A DNA stretch of 64,000 bases, taken from Ctenosaura bakeri. Lineage: Eukaryota; Chordata; Lepidosauria; Squamata; Iguanidae. The translations under genes and the position numbers were made by a program. Numbering within the stretch: position 1 is the stretch's first letter; each line of letters opens with the position of its first letter. The DNA lies in NCBI GenBank assembly GCA_948474755.1, contig CAOLHI010000256.1, forward strand, positions 1-64,000. The letters are read 5' to 3'. Shown here piece by piece: positions 1 through 10,911 of this stretch. Below the pieces are notes generated by a model. That model did no database searches. It saw only the letters and a list, made by a program, of their open reading frames with translations, and was not told the origin of the DNA.

Positions 1-84
1 AAGCATAACAGTGCCCAGCCCTTTTGAACCAAGGTGCAATGGAGTTCTGCAATTTAATTTTATACTATGTAAGGTAATGCATGA

Positions 85-272
85 GAACCAGCATAGGTAG
101 TGGTTTGAGTGTTGGACAAAGACCTCGGAGACCAGGGTTTGATTCCCTGCTTCACCACAGAAACCCAGTGAGTGACTTGGGTCTCTTCACCCACTTTCAG
201 CCCCAGAAAACCCCATGATAAGTTTGCTTTAGGGTTGCCATAAGTCAGAAATGTTTTGAAGGCACACAGCAA
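85..272 (+). repeat. Sauria SINE (tRNA-derived)
   Basis: Head like GGTAGTGGTTTGAGTGTTGG with a tRNA B-box-like GGTTTGATTCC, a middle conserved block (GAAACCCAGTGAGTGAC), and a BovB-type tail GGGTTGCCATAAGTCAGAAA ending in AAGGCACACAGCAACAA. Diverged copy. Confidence 0.8.
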
Positions 273-576
273 CAATAAAGGTTGTGCATCTCTGAGAAGG
301 TTCTTTGCAAGGGAGAATGGTAAGGGGAAAGCTAATGGCTGCCTTGAGTCCCAGTTTATTGTTAGTGTCTTCCAGAGTCCAGCACTCAAATCGCTACACC
401 ACACTGGCTCAAATTTTTCACAGACACACACATGTAGCTTAGAAACAGTCTATCTGAAAGAATGGATCGTCCCCTATGTGTCTGCATGCATCTAAGATAT
501 TCACAGGAAGTCCTTTTCTTAGTTCCCATCCTCTTCACAAGTATTTCTAATAAGATCGTGAGAGAGGGCCATCTTG

Positions 577-692
577 GGCCATTTCCGCACTAGACTGTTA
601 TAGTGCTATTATTCCACTTTCAACATCCTATGGAATCCTGGGGTTCACAGTTTAGGACGGGGCCTCAAAGGGGTCTTAGTGCAGAAATGGCC
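577..692. mobile_element. hAT-like palindromic MITE, family A
   Basis: Inverted ends GGCCATTTCCGCACTA and TAGTGCAGAAATGGCC. The interior holds the family A block TATAGTGCTATTATTCCAC followed by TTTCAACATCCTATGG, seen in six or more other places in the window. Confidence 0.65.
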
Positions 693-1194
693 TTAGTGGT
701 TGCTCCCTGGTTTTGGAACTCCTTCTCTAAGGAGGCTAGGAGGATTCCCTCCTTGATGTCCTTTCTTGATAAGCGAAAGCTTTTCTGTTCTTAAAGAAAT
801 AGAAGCATTGACTGCAAGAGCTTTTAATAGTGTATACCTTTACTGCTTTGGTCCATATGGATCTGATTTTAATTGTATGGATAGTCAGAAGTGTATTTTA
901 ACAACTTTTTAATGTTTTGACTAATGTTTTTAACTGTAGTTGTTTTAACTCTTGTAAGCTGTCTTGAGTCCTAGTTTTAACGAAAGGGCAGGATACATAT
1001 AAAATAAGAACAATAGTGTAAGAATAAATATCACAAGCCCTGGGCTTCTCCTACAACTTGGGTTCCACCCCAACTGCTCCAAAGTACACCAACAAAACCT
1101 GAAATTGTCATAATATTGCAAAAAAAAAAAAAAAGTAAAAATAAAATCTTGGGGTTATTATTAATCATAAATTGAATATGAGACAGTGGTTGGA

Positions 1195-1800
1195 TGATGC
1201 AGCAAAGAAGGCAAAAGCCATTTTAACCTGAATTAATAGAAGCATAATTTCCAAGTCAAGGGAAGTCATAGTCCCACTATATTCCACAATGGTCAAGCCT
1301 TATCTGGAGTACTGCATTCAGTTCTGGGTGCCTCATTTTAAGACGGATGCAGACAAGTCGGATCCGATTCAGAGATGGGCAACAAGGATGACAAGATATA
1401 TGGAGAACAAAACATATGAGGAAATGTTGAAGAAATGGGGTCTTTTCAGCTTGGTGAAAGGAAGACCAAAGACTGACATGCTTGCCTTCTTCAAATACCT
1501 CAAGGGCTGTCACAGAGAGGAGGCGGCAGGCTTGTTCTCTGCTGCCCCAGAGAGTAGGATGAGCTCTAATGGTTTGAAATGACAGGGCAGTAGAAGCAAC
1601 TTCTTGACAGCAAGAGTGGTTAAGCAATGGAACCAATTGCCTAGTGAAGTGGTAAGGTCTCCTTCTCCAGATGTCTTCAGAAAGAGGGTGGACAGTTACC
1701 TACTGGGGGTGCTTTGGCTCAAGATCCTGCACCGAGCAGGGGGTTGGACTCAATGGCCCATGAAACCCTTTCCAGATCTATGATTCTATTATTCTATGCT
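1195..1800 (+). mobile_element. CR1-type LINE 3' end
   Basis: The region encodes a degraded C-terminal reverse-transcriptase stretch (YLEYCIQFWVPHFK; GLFSL; FFKYLKGC) and ends with GGTTGGACTCAATGGCCC and the CR1 terminal motif TATGATTCTATTATTCTATG. The frame is interrupted, so this is a 5'-truncated dead copy. Confidence 0.8.
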
Positions 1801-2387
1801 TCTGTGATAATAGTTAGATTGCACACAGCAGCATCAGGAAGATCTCCATCTGCTGCCACAAGTTAAATGCTGCTTTGGCATGCAATAGTTGAGAGAAATT
1901 TTTTTTTAACTCCATGGCTACATTTATGTTCTGCTTTTCCTCCAATGAGGAGGTGGCATACAAGACTCTTTTCTTCCCCACTTACTATTATTGATTGGAA
2001 TGTGTAACTTAGATTTACACATTTATAACTGATTCATATTCATAAGCTCTGTGTATTCAAGGGTGTACACATAGGGAATGTACAATTCTCCCAGTCCTCA
2101 CTTACTGGGCGGTGGCTACTGCAAGAGATGGAGGTCTGTTCTCCTGTCACTTGAGGCACAGCAGGCTGATGTTTCCACCCTCTTCCATAAGCAATCTTCA
2201 GTGTGACTCTCTGAAGCAGGATCCAAGTTGCAATACCTTCTCATACTGGAGGTTGTTCATGGGAGGGGAATGGAAACACCAGTTTGTGGCGCCCAATTGA
2301 TGGGAGAACAAACGTATGTTGTGTGCTGCAGCTCCTGCCCAGTAAGTAATGACTGGGTGGGTCGGGTCAGGAGACACTACTTATGTC

Positions 2388-2555
2388 ATTTCCACACTAT
2401 TATAGTGCTATTATTCCACTTTCAACATCCTATGGAATCCTGGGGTTTGCAGTTTAGGGAGGGACCTTCAGAATTCTCAGCCAGAGAGCTCTTTGGCCTC
2501 AATAAACTACAAATCCCAGAATTCCATAGGATGGTGAAAGTGGAATAATAGCTTC
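2388..2555. mobile_element. hAT-like palindromic MITE, family A
   Basis: TTATAGTGCTATTATTCCAC on the left and GTGGAATAATAGC on the right, with TTTCAACATCCTATGGAATC inside; the same family as at 577-692 and at 32613-32757. Confidence 0.65.
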
Positions 2556-3029
2556 TGGAATCTTGGCTGTTGTCATTAATGTTGTTATTAATTTATATCC
2601 TACCTTTCCTCCAAAAGTGAGATTCCGGGAAGCTTACTAAAATTAAACAAATATCGTTGAAAGCACTTACTAAGGCATAACTAAAAAGAAATACCAGAAG
2701 TTATTATGCAAATACAATTGAGCCATCTATAGAAGACCATTACAACAAATCAATAAGAGACAAAAAACAACAGGCTGTAAGAACTTGCACATTAATAAAC
2801 ACCCTTGCAGTACTTTATCCCTGAAAAAAAAAACACTGTGGCATATGTCAAGCTGGGAGAGTGATTGCTCATGGTACAGTAAGGTTTATGGCTCAATGAG
2901 GACTAGAATCTGGATTTCCCAAGTCACACTCCAACATTCCAACCACACCAATGTAGGAAGCTGCTTTATACTGAGTTAGACATTGGTTCATCTAGTATTA
3001 TCAGCTCTGAATGGTTGTAAATTCTTTTG

Positions 3030-3140
3030 TAGCCCTACCTGGACCTCACTGCTACTCGCTGGTGGTTTTCCATCTAAGAACTAGCCAAACCTGCTACTGC
3101 TCGGCTTTCACAAATCAGATATGATCAGCTGTGTTTAGGG
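3030..3140 (-). repeat. 5S-rRNA-derived SINE, diverged
   Basis: Read on the minus strand, the copy follows 5S rRNA: ATCATATCTGATTTGTGAAAGC, then TTCTTAGATGGAAAACCACC in the position of the 5S TTGGATGGGAGACC internal promoter region. It is too diverged to be a 5S gene. Confidence 0.55.
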
Positions 3141-3365
3141 CAGTATGGTGGCTTAGACACAAAAAATGGTGGTGTGAACAGGCCTTAGATGTAACACACA
3201 CATGCATGGGTCATAAGGCCTGTGCATCTTATGGTAGTCTTTTAATTCCCAAAGCAGTACTCGGGGATGTATCCATACCGCACAAATAAGTACATCTCTA
3301 GTAGAGGCTCTATTGCTGTAGTTCACTGGAGTTCTCTGGGAAAGAATTCTGAGTCCCTCATTGTT

Positions 3366-3556
3366 CTTGTGTGCCTTTAAGTTGTTTCCAACTTATAGTG
3401 ATGCTAAGGCTACTCTATCACAGGGTTTTCTGGGGCTGAGAGTGTGTGGGGTGCGTGAGGTCACCCCATGGGTTTCCATGGCTGAGTGGGGAATGGAACC
3501 CTTTTCTTCAGGGTTGTATCACAACACTCAAACCACTATACCCCACTGGCTCGCTT
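3366..3556 (-). repeat. Sauria SINE, reverse orientation
   Basis: The plus strand starts with the reversed BovB-like tail (TGTGCCTTTAAGTTGTTTCC) and ends with the reversed tRNA head (CAAACCACTATACCCCACTG). Confidence 0.8.
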
Positions 3557-4439
3557 CTAAGTCCCTCCAAATGACAAATCCCAGGATTCCAAAGTTAAAC
3601 AGGGATAAAAACAGTATAATTGTGTAGTTTGAATACACACCTGCTAGTCTATTTCAGAAAAGCAGTGGAGAGTTTTAATAAACAAATCTGGAATGTCCTA
3701 CGTGTTCATGGACTTTAGTCCCCTTCTTCATAGGCATCTGAAACAGACCACAGTCCACCAAATTTATGCTGTAATAAATGTAGTAGTCCTTATGACTCTA
3801 CTGTTTGCTTTTGTACAGTGGCTTTCTTCCCAAAGCTACACTGCACTCCTGTGGCAGATAAGAGTCCAGCTCCATTCCTAAAAGGCTACTGTGCCTATTT
3901 ATTTGCAGGAGAGAGTCATGTTGCCAATGACACTGCAAAACTGCATGGGACGTGACTGAAGGGGACCACACACGATAAATGAAATTGGTTGGGACAGGGC
4001 CTAGAGGAAAGGCTTCCTGAGCTACTTTTAGAGGTACAAGTGACTCAACAAACTGGCCTACGACAGCCCTCTCTGTCCAACATGCTAATGCACTGTCATA
4101 CATTGCTATATTTAAAGGCGTGATGCACAGGCAAACTCTTGCCACATGCAAAGTGAATGAGTAAAAACATGGAAAGCAGAAACTTCCTTGAAACCCAGAT
4201 AGGAGCATGAAGTCACCAAGGTGAACCGAGAGGGGGGAAAGATGGTGAGATAATCCTTTAAAATTGACAAGACTCATTACTGGATGGCGTAGAGTAGTTA
4301 CATATACAAGCTATTATGTTACCCAGAATTCTGAGTCAAATAGTTCTGTCTCAGCTGGACGGGGCCATATTACCATCATGTGAAGTACTCTATAATATTT
4401 ATTTAGTAACTGTAATGCTTACTAAATACTAAAGAGCAG

Positions 4440-4570
4440 CATTAATTTGATACAAGTATATTGTATTTAATAATTATTATAGTTATTAAATATCAATTGC
4501 CCATTATATTAAAATAAGTATAATAATTATAGAATACAATACAAATATTAATACAAATATTTTGAGTTGT
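4440..4570. other. A+T-rich stretch
   Basis: Over 80 percent A+T with repeated AATATTAAT and TAATTATTA words; no ORF or repeat family recognised. Confidence 0.5.
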
Positions 4571-4764
4571 TTTAGATAGGCATTAGCCAAAGTAAATACT
4601 GTGATTTTGGCAAACAGCATTTGTGCATAAGAGCCATGCAGTGCTTAGGAAAGTTATTTCTGGACTCCCCAGATCCCCAGCCAGCATGGCTGGTGATCCA
4701 AAAAGTCATTTTTCCAGGCTCTTGTCCTGATCATTACACATCAGCAATCAGCTAAAGCTGTTGT

Positions 4765-4905
4765 ATGCTCTTCTGTAGTGCATAGATTGGGTGGGGTCGG
4801 CAGCCCACTAGATGCTGTTAGACTACAATTCCCATCAACCCTAGTGAGGATAGTCCACGACAAGGAATGTTCAACAACATCTGGAATGCTGCCCTTTGCC
4901 CAATC
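4765..4905. mobile_element. Palindromic MITE of the TCCAGATGTTGTTGG-type family
   Basis: CTAGATGCTGTTAGACTAC with AATTCCCATCA on the left and TGTTCAACAACATCTGG on the right, i.e. inverted arms around a short spacer. Similar arms recur near 10150-10265, 15820-15930, 24765-24845, 28610-28745, 33735-33815 and 62490-62595. Confidence 0.5.
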
Positions 4906-4984
4906 TACGTATAGATAATTACATCATACCTTCCCACACTGGTTTTCAGAAGTATACGACCTCTAAACATGGAAGTTCTCTCTT

Positions 4985-5170
4985 GCCATCAGAGCCACCA
5001 GATCCCATCTGCTCTTGAAAGCTGAGCCGGGTCAGCCCTTGTTAGTACTTGGATGGGAAACTGCCAATGGATACCTGGTGCTGTAGGCTATATTTCAGAA
5101 GAAGAGACTGGCAAAACCACCTCTGAGTATGTCTTGCCAAAAAAAATCATGGGGTCACCATAAGAGGTGA
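4985..5170 (+). repeat. 5S-rRNA-derived SINE (5S-Sauria type)
   Basis: ATCCCATCTGCTCTTGAAAG, then TTAGTACTTGGATGGGAAAC and GGTGCTGTAGGC, follow vertebrate 5S rRNA through box A, IE and box C to its 3' end. This is followed by a SINE body and a tail GGGGTCACCATAAG shared with the BovB/Sauria group. It is a retroposed element, not a 5S gene. Confidence 0.8.
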
Positions 5171-5201
5171 GATATAATAATAGTAGTAGTAGTTTATGAT
5201 G

Positions 5202-5203
5202 TC

Positions 5204-5239
<36 letters not shown>

Positions 5240-5250
5240 AACACACACGT
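5202..5250. repeat. (CA)n microsatellite
   Basis: About sixteen uninterrupted CA units followed by imperfect CA-rich sequence, directly after the 5S-derived SINE. Confidence 0.95.
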
Positions 5251-5439
5251 GTGCACACGAACAATGGTGTTCAGGCTTCTCTCCATCACCTCCACCTCAG
5301 GTTTATGTTTCCATAATCCTCTCCCACCCACCACACCGCTTAATTCTGTGTGCATACACTCATGTCTTTAAATCACCTAGCAACTGATGGTGAGTCCATG
5401 AATTTCACAGCTTTTTTTAAAGCAAGGAATATTTATAGA

Positions 5440-5640
5440 TTTGTCCATTAGGCTATGACTCTGGACACCAGGATTTGGATGCCTGCTTGGCCATGAGAAC
5501 CCAGAGGGTGACCATGGGCATGTCATATTCTCTCAGCCTCAGAGGAAAGCAAAGAAAAACCTCATCTTAATAAATCTTGCCAAGAAAGGTAGGTTCACCT
5601 TAGGGTTGCTGTAAGCTGGAAATGACTTGAAGGCTGGGTA
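5440..5640 (+). repeat. Sauria SINE
   Basis: Retains GGCTATGACTCTGGACACCA, GAGAACCCAGAGGGTGACC, CTTGCCAAGAAAGG and the tail GTTGCTGTAAGCTGGAAATG. Confidence 0.75.
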
Positions 5641-5649
5641 TGTTTATGG

Positions 5650-6060
5650 GTACGTTTAAGGAGTATGTATGTTAGGGAGCTGGGTATGTTTAGTCTGCAG
5701 AAAAGAAGGTTAAGAGGGGACATGATAGCCATGTTTAAATATTTGAAGGGATGTATGTCGAGGGGGAGCAGGATTGTTTTCCACTACTCCACAGCTCAGG
5801 ACAAGGAGCAATGGATTCAAACTCCACAAAAGGAGATTCCACCTAAACCTCAGAAGGAACTTCCTGGCCATCAGAGCTGTTTGTCAGTGGAACATGTTGC
5901 CTCGGAGTGTGGTGGCATCTCCTTCTTTGGAAGTTGTTAAGCAGAGGCTGAATGGCCACCTGTTGGGAGTGCTTTGATGTGTGTTTCTCCATGGCAGGGG
6001 GTGGGACTGGATGGTCCCTGTGTTCTTTTCCAACTTTATGATTCAATGATTCTATGAACA
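5650..6060 (+). mobile_element. CR1-type LINE 3' end
   Basis: Residual coding (ELGMFSLQKRRLRGD; MFKYLKGCM), then 3' UTR-like sequence with GGGGGTGGGACTGGATGGTC and terminal ATGATTCAATGATTCTATG. Truncated and frame-shifted; adjoins a Sauria SINE tail. Confidence 0.82.
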
Positions 6061-6214
6061 AGAAATATTATAAATAAATATTTGCTAGAATAGCAGCTTT
6101 GAATCAACACAGTGGACTTATAAGTGCAGTGGAGATCTGTGGCCCTGACTCTTTGAATCACCCCTTTCCCTAAGCCTCTCTGTAAGAATGGGACATTTGA
6201 GGTAATTCTACAGC

Positions 6215-6312
6215 CATTTCCGGCTGGCCCCTCCCTAAACTGCAAACCCCAGGATTCCATAGGATGTTGAAAGTGGAATAATAGCACTATAACAGTCTAG
6301 TGTGGAAATGAT
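6215..6312. mobile_element. hAT-like MITE, family A (partial)
   Basis: Contains CCATTTCC near the left end and the right arm GTTGAAAGTGGAATAATAGC followed by ACTATAACAGTCTAGTGTGG. The left arm is shortened. Confidence 0.6.
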
Positions 6313-6639
6313 CTATAAGTCTGTGGAAGAATTCTTACTTGCCCAGGGATTTCCCGGAATAGAAGTATAACAGTGCCCCCTCGTGTCTAAATAAAAAGGC
6401 CCTGGTCTTCTGTTCCTGCCAGCAGAGGAAGATGTACTTTAGTATCCCAGAGTCACAAGAAAGTCACAGAAAAGATTCAGGGTATGGGGCTGAGATCTGC
6501 TCTGTCTCAGATGAGCCCAGAAATCATGTAAGTTGCTTTTTAAAAAGTTAAAAAATTGTTGGTTTTTAAAATGTCAATTAAATTAAAAAGAAAATATAAT
6601 TATGTGTGTTCAGTGTGTTGTTTGCATCAAAAGTGGTAA

Positions 6640-7585
6640 AATTCAAAGACATACCTATGTTAGTCTGGATCAGTATGTAAAGGGATCTTGTAGCATCTTT
6701 GAGACTCACTGAAAGAAAGAAGTTGGTAGCATAAGCGTTTGTAGATTCAAGTCTACTTCACCAGATGCATGGTGTGAAGTACTTAGGAACAGACCTTTAT
6801 GAGCAGGCTGGATGTGTGAATGGCAGTAGAAATGCAAAATTTGTGGACATGGTGATGAAGTGGCAAATTCAAGGCAGGAGGAAAGATGTTGCCTAAAGCC
6901 AAAGTGAATAGATAAACATATGTATGGTTGAGGGAGCTATTGGAATGTAGTGTGATCCTAACTGGGAATCAGAAAGGAAATGTTATAAACTGGGCAAGAG
7001 CACCCTCATGAAGCTGGGGTGTTAACTAGTTGTATAATATGTATAGTGTGCTAGGAAACCACTGCCTCTATTCAACCCCCTGTCAATGGACAGGAGTTTG
7101 TGGATAGCTTCCAGTTCTGCTGCTTCCTTTCCAAACTTCCTTTGTAGATTTTAAATCAAGGACTGTTTTTCTGAGGTCTGAGGTGGAATGCACAGGAAGA
7201 TTGAAATGTTAGGTACCTGGCTTTTCTGTTATACCCATTCCTAATGTCTGATTTATGTTAATTTATCCTCTGGTGCAGAGACTGGCCTGTTTGCCCAATG
7301 TAGAGTGCTGAAGGGCATTATTGACAGAGGATGGCATATATCTCATTAGGGGATGAACAAGTGAACGTACCTCTAATATTATGGATGATACAATTAGGTC
7401 CTGTGATGACATTTCCCAAGTAGATATGTGGGTAGAGTTGGCATTTGGATTTGTGGCACGGTGTTATACTCATCTCCTCATCCATGTTGTGTGTCCTCCT
7501 GTAGGTGAGTAAATGTTTGAGATTGGGAAATTCTCTGTAGGCAAGTAAAGGTCTGTCACAAGAGCCTTGAGAGGGCAGCATTATT
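6640..7585 (-). mobile_element. Penelope-like retroelement fragment with GIY-YIG endonuclease remnant
   Basis: On the minus strand the left part reads FPNLKHLLTYRRTHNMDEE, then a Cys/His linker (CHKSKCQLYPHI), then IIHNIRGTFTCSSPNEIYAI. About 40 bases further, in another frame, comes TLYIGQTGQSLHQRIN. This order (zinc-knuckle linker, CSSxNxIYxIxC, LYIGQT) is that of the Penelope-like GIY-YIG domain. The plus-strand block GTAGCATCTTTGAGACTCAC with AAGTCTACTTCACCAGATGC is a sequence recurrently found with such elements in reptiles. The coding region is broken and inactive. Confidence 0.7.
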
Positions 7586-7834
7586 GTCTATAATAGATTG
7601 GCCAATGGGAGAGGCATGATGGAAGTAGTAGGCCACCAACATCCAGAGAGTAAAAAGTTCCCCATCCTCGGCATATGAAGGAATGAACATCATACAGCTC
7701 TCCAAATCTTGTGTGACTGCAACTCCTAGCCACCAACTACTAGCAGCTCTAGCCGGCTTAGACAATAGTTAGGAATGATGGATGTTGCAGTCACACAAAA
7801 ACTGGTGGGCTGCACCAGTCCTACATTGATAGAC

Positions 7835-8005
7835 TGCCAGATTGAAAACTGGAGAGGGCTCCTGTATCTTTAAGGGCTGTGTAGCAGAGGACATTTCAGC
7901 AGGAACTGTTTGACACACAAGCAGATAAAAGGAACATCTGCTGAAACTCCCTCTTGTACGCTGCCACAGAATATACAGGAGCCCTCCCCAGCTGTCACTC
8001 TGGGA
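7835..8005. mobile_element. Palindromic MITE, family D
   Basis: Left arm GAGAGGGCTCCTGTATCTTT and right arm TACAGGAGCCCTCCCCAGCT are inverted copies, with an inner pair around CATTTCAGCAGG and CTGCTGAAACTCC. Similar copies occur at 38815-38995, 40800-40930 and 43570-43740. Confidence 0.6.
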
Positions 8006-8436
8006 TCCCTACATGGCTTGGCTCTCTTTCAATTAACTCCTTGTTCCCCAGACATTCTGATGATCAATTATGAAATAAGTCATAAACAACTGAATAAATA
8101 ATTCAAATATGCTGTCAAATTTATGCTCATTCCCCCAGGAATTTGCCCATCCCATCCCACCGCTAGAGCTCAATGAGGAGCTAAGAATCAGATGCAAGGG
8201 GGGAAAGATTCAAGGGGCATTCAGTGGGTTTCTCTCCCTGCCCCCACAGCTGGTCTCCTTTTCTTCACCCTTCCCATATGTCTGGTTATTTTTAGTTCTG
8301 CGGAGCAGAGAGAGTGGCTGGGCCATCCCTTCTGGCTTCCATTAGGACAAGAGATTTGGGGTAATAATTGTGGCTACAATGCTATGGGGAGAAATGTGGA
8401 GAGGGTGAATCTGAGAGAGAAAGAAGAGAAGAAATG

Positions 8437-8465
8437 TGTGTGTGAGTATATGTGTGTATTTGTCT
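8437..8465. repeat. Short (TG)n-rich tract
   Basis: Imperfect TGTG run beside a GGGA-rich purine stretch; nothing else supported here. Confidence 0.6.
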
Positions 8466-8794
8466 GAAGGAGGGAGGGAGGAAGACAATATTGCTTTGTA
8501 CTTCTTACTTACAGATATGTCTTCACTTATCTGCAGCAGGGGTGTGACTGTGCCTTGAATAAAAATAAATATATATGAATATCTGAGGTTAGATAGATTC
8601 TTACACAGATTTTGGTGGGATGACAGCCACTGATATTGCTGATACAAAGACAGAGAAAAGTATGCTAGCATACCTTTATTAGCGGGTGAAGCAACCTTTT
8701 CCAGCCCAATGCCCTCCCAATAGATTGGCTTACAATTTCCATCGTCCTCAGCCAGCATGGACTGTTGAATGGCCTAAGCACTGGCTTAGAAAAG

Positions 8795-8890
8795 TCTGGC
8801 TTAGAGTGGTGGTCTAAGGGGGGCGGGGAATCCAGGTTTGAATTCCTACTTAGCTATGAAGTTCACCAGGTGACTGTGGACTAGTCATCA
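8795..8890 (+). repeat. Sauria SINE, 5' part
   Basis: GTGGTGGTCTAAGG, GGTTTGAATTCCTAC and TTCACCAGGTGACTGTGG match the SINE head and middle; the copy ends where the next MITE begins. Confidence 0.55.
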
Positions 8891-8892
8891 GC

Positions 8893-9546
8893 CATTCCCA
8901 CACTAGACTGTTATAGTGCTATTATTCCACTTTCAATGTTACCCCAGGATTCCATAGGATGTTGAAAGTGGAATAAAAATGCTACCTCATAAGCAAAGTT
9001 CTCTGAGCAGCTAACAGCAAACCACTGGGGAGGGGGAAGAATACAATAAATGAACCTGAAAACTAGTAAAATACAAAATAGTAAGTTGCATAAAATATCA
9101 TAAAGAAATGAAATGAAACTCATAATACCCCAAAACACATAAGTGATGAGTTGCCATTCAGCAACTGATTCGATGGGTCTGCTCAAATTGGCACCAGCCA
9201 CTAGAATTGCCTTCCTGAACATTTGCAGACTGCTCCTTCCCGTTATTTTTAAACTTCAGTTAAAAATCTTCTCACTTCTCACTTTCAAAAGCTTTTGGAA
9301 TTTCCCTTAATGTTGTTTTATAATTTTGTAATCATAATCAAATTTTATTACGGCAAACAGCCAGCAAAATAATTTTGTATGGTTTGATTACATGTACTTG
9401 TCCGTTTGTTTTATATTATATTGTACTTTTGGTATTTTATCTGGATAATTTGTTTTACAATTGAATGTTTGTGTTTTATTAAAAAAAATATATAAAAAAA
9501 GGAAGTGGAATAATAGCACTATAACAGTCTAGTGCGGAAATGCCCA
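8893..9546. mobile_element. Family A MITE ends flanking other repeat sequence
   Basis: A near-complete left portion (8893-8980, CACACTAGACTGTTATAGTG onward) and a right end (9500-9544, GGAAGTGGAATAATAGCAC onward) are separated by about 500 bp that includes LINE-3'-UTR-like A+T-rich sequence. Either one element was split by an insertion or two copies lie close together. Confidence 0.5.
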
Positions 9547-10140
9547 TCTTCTCCCAGCCTAAGTGTCCTCCCAGGTTCTATGATAAAATAGCATGGATTC
9601 TGTGTCACTTTAAGCTCTTTGAAGGAGAGATGAGATATAAGTGTAAAAATAAATACATACCATGAGAGAGGAACCTGAAGTTCTACCAGAACCCACTCAC
9701 AGATTTCTCCTTAGAAGCCATGACCAAGATTATGCAGATAAGCTCATTCTCATGTCGATCAGATCAAAACTTTTCCACATGTAGGTGGCTTTCAGGGTTT
9801 CTTTGAACACTTTTCAGCACCGAAGGCTGTGGCAGAAAAGGAGCTGTGGGAGGCAAACATATGTTAATTGCAAGCAGAATGGTGGTGTCGTTGCCATGTG
9901 AATTTTGAAAGAGAGATTTAGCATGCCAGTACCAACTACGGTCTTACACTCCCAGTGCACACATGAGTACATGAGATTGCCTTATTGTGGGGGAAGTGTT
10001 TTGTTAGAGGCCCAAGAAGGATGTATGAAATATGCTTCTGAGGTAATATGTTGTCATAGGACAGTGTTTGGGAAATCTCACCTCATGCCCGTGATGTCTG
10101 TAAGTATCTAGGTCATTGAGAGAGATATGGGTACCATGAT
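9547..10140. other. Intergenic, no feature recognised
   Basis: No repeat family, RNA or coding signal that I can support; reading frames are short and lack protein-like composition. Confidence 0.5.
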
Positions 10141-10144
10141 ATAC

Positions 10145-10275
10145 TCAGGGTGGGAATCATGCAGCCCTCCAGATGTTGTGGGCCCACATCTTCTAGCAGC
10201 TCTTGCCCATGTAGTCAATGGTGAAGAACGCTGGGAGTTGCAGTCCAACAACATCTGGAAGGCTGCACAATTGCC
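10145..10275. mobile_element. Palindromic MITE of the TCCAGATGTTGT-type family
   Basis: CAGCCCTCCAGATGTTGTGG on the left and CCAACAACATCTGGAAGGC on the right form inverted arms over about 110 bp. Confidence 0.6.
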
Positions 10276-10800
10276 ACTCCAGTCTAGAAATTCGACAGGG
10301 GCTCACCAACACAGGGGCATGCAGTGTTAGTGAGCATGCAGTGTGTTTGAATAAGGTGTGGAATATAGAGTTGTGTGTGCACAAACACCCATATATAGAT
10401 AAAGAGTTTGTATTATGGGTGTGGAGTGTGGTGTTCCATATGAAATTAGGCACAGGTATTGTGTCTACACATTTAAAGGTACACAGACAGGTTTATCATG
10501 GGAGAAAAACTATATTTACACTACAGATTAAATAAAAATAGGTTCAAAGCTACTTTACTGTTAGATCAGTGGAGAGATCTGTTCTCTGGTAAGAGGGAAG
10601 GGAAATGTTCCTCTTACCATTCTTGCAGGTTTATAACACATGAGAGGACTCCTCTGCTTGAGCAAGACTCTGTAAAACTTTTAGCCTATAATATAGGCAT
10701 AACTTTAGAACACACATTTGAATATGTCTGTGAGAAGGTATGTTATCTATAAGATAAGATTTGTACACTGGGGAATGATATACACAAGGATGTCTTAGAG

Positions 10801-10911
10801 CAGTGGTTCCCAAACTTCAGCTCCCAGAATTCCTGGCTGTTGGCCAAGCTGGCTGGGGTTTTGAGAGATGAAGTTCCAAACACCTGGAGGACCAAAGTTT
10901 GGGAACCACTG
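10801..10911. mobile_element. hAT MITE with intact terminal inverted repeats
   Basis: Starts CAGTGGTTCCCAAACTT and ends AAGTTTGGGAACCACTG, a perfect 17-bp inverted repeat. The flanking octamers TCTTAGAG (10793-10800) and TCATAAAG (10912-10919) agree at 6 of 8 positions, as for an aged hAT 8-bp target duplication. Confidence 0.85.

Noticed and set aside
60..431. 123-codon minus-strand open frame near the left edge
   Set aside because: It is the antisense of a Sauria SINE and flanking repeat; the same peptide pattern appears at other reversed SINE copies.
3798..4277. 159-codon minus-strand frame in the left intergenic region
   Set aside because: No domain, no conserved motif, and no splice-linked neighbours; treated as chance.
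4985..5100. Possible 5S rRNA gene
   Set aside because: Sequence departs from 5S at many conserved positions and continues into a SINE body and tail.
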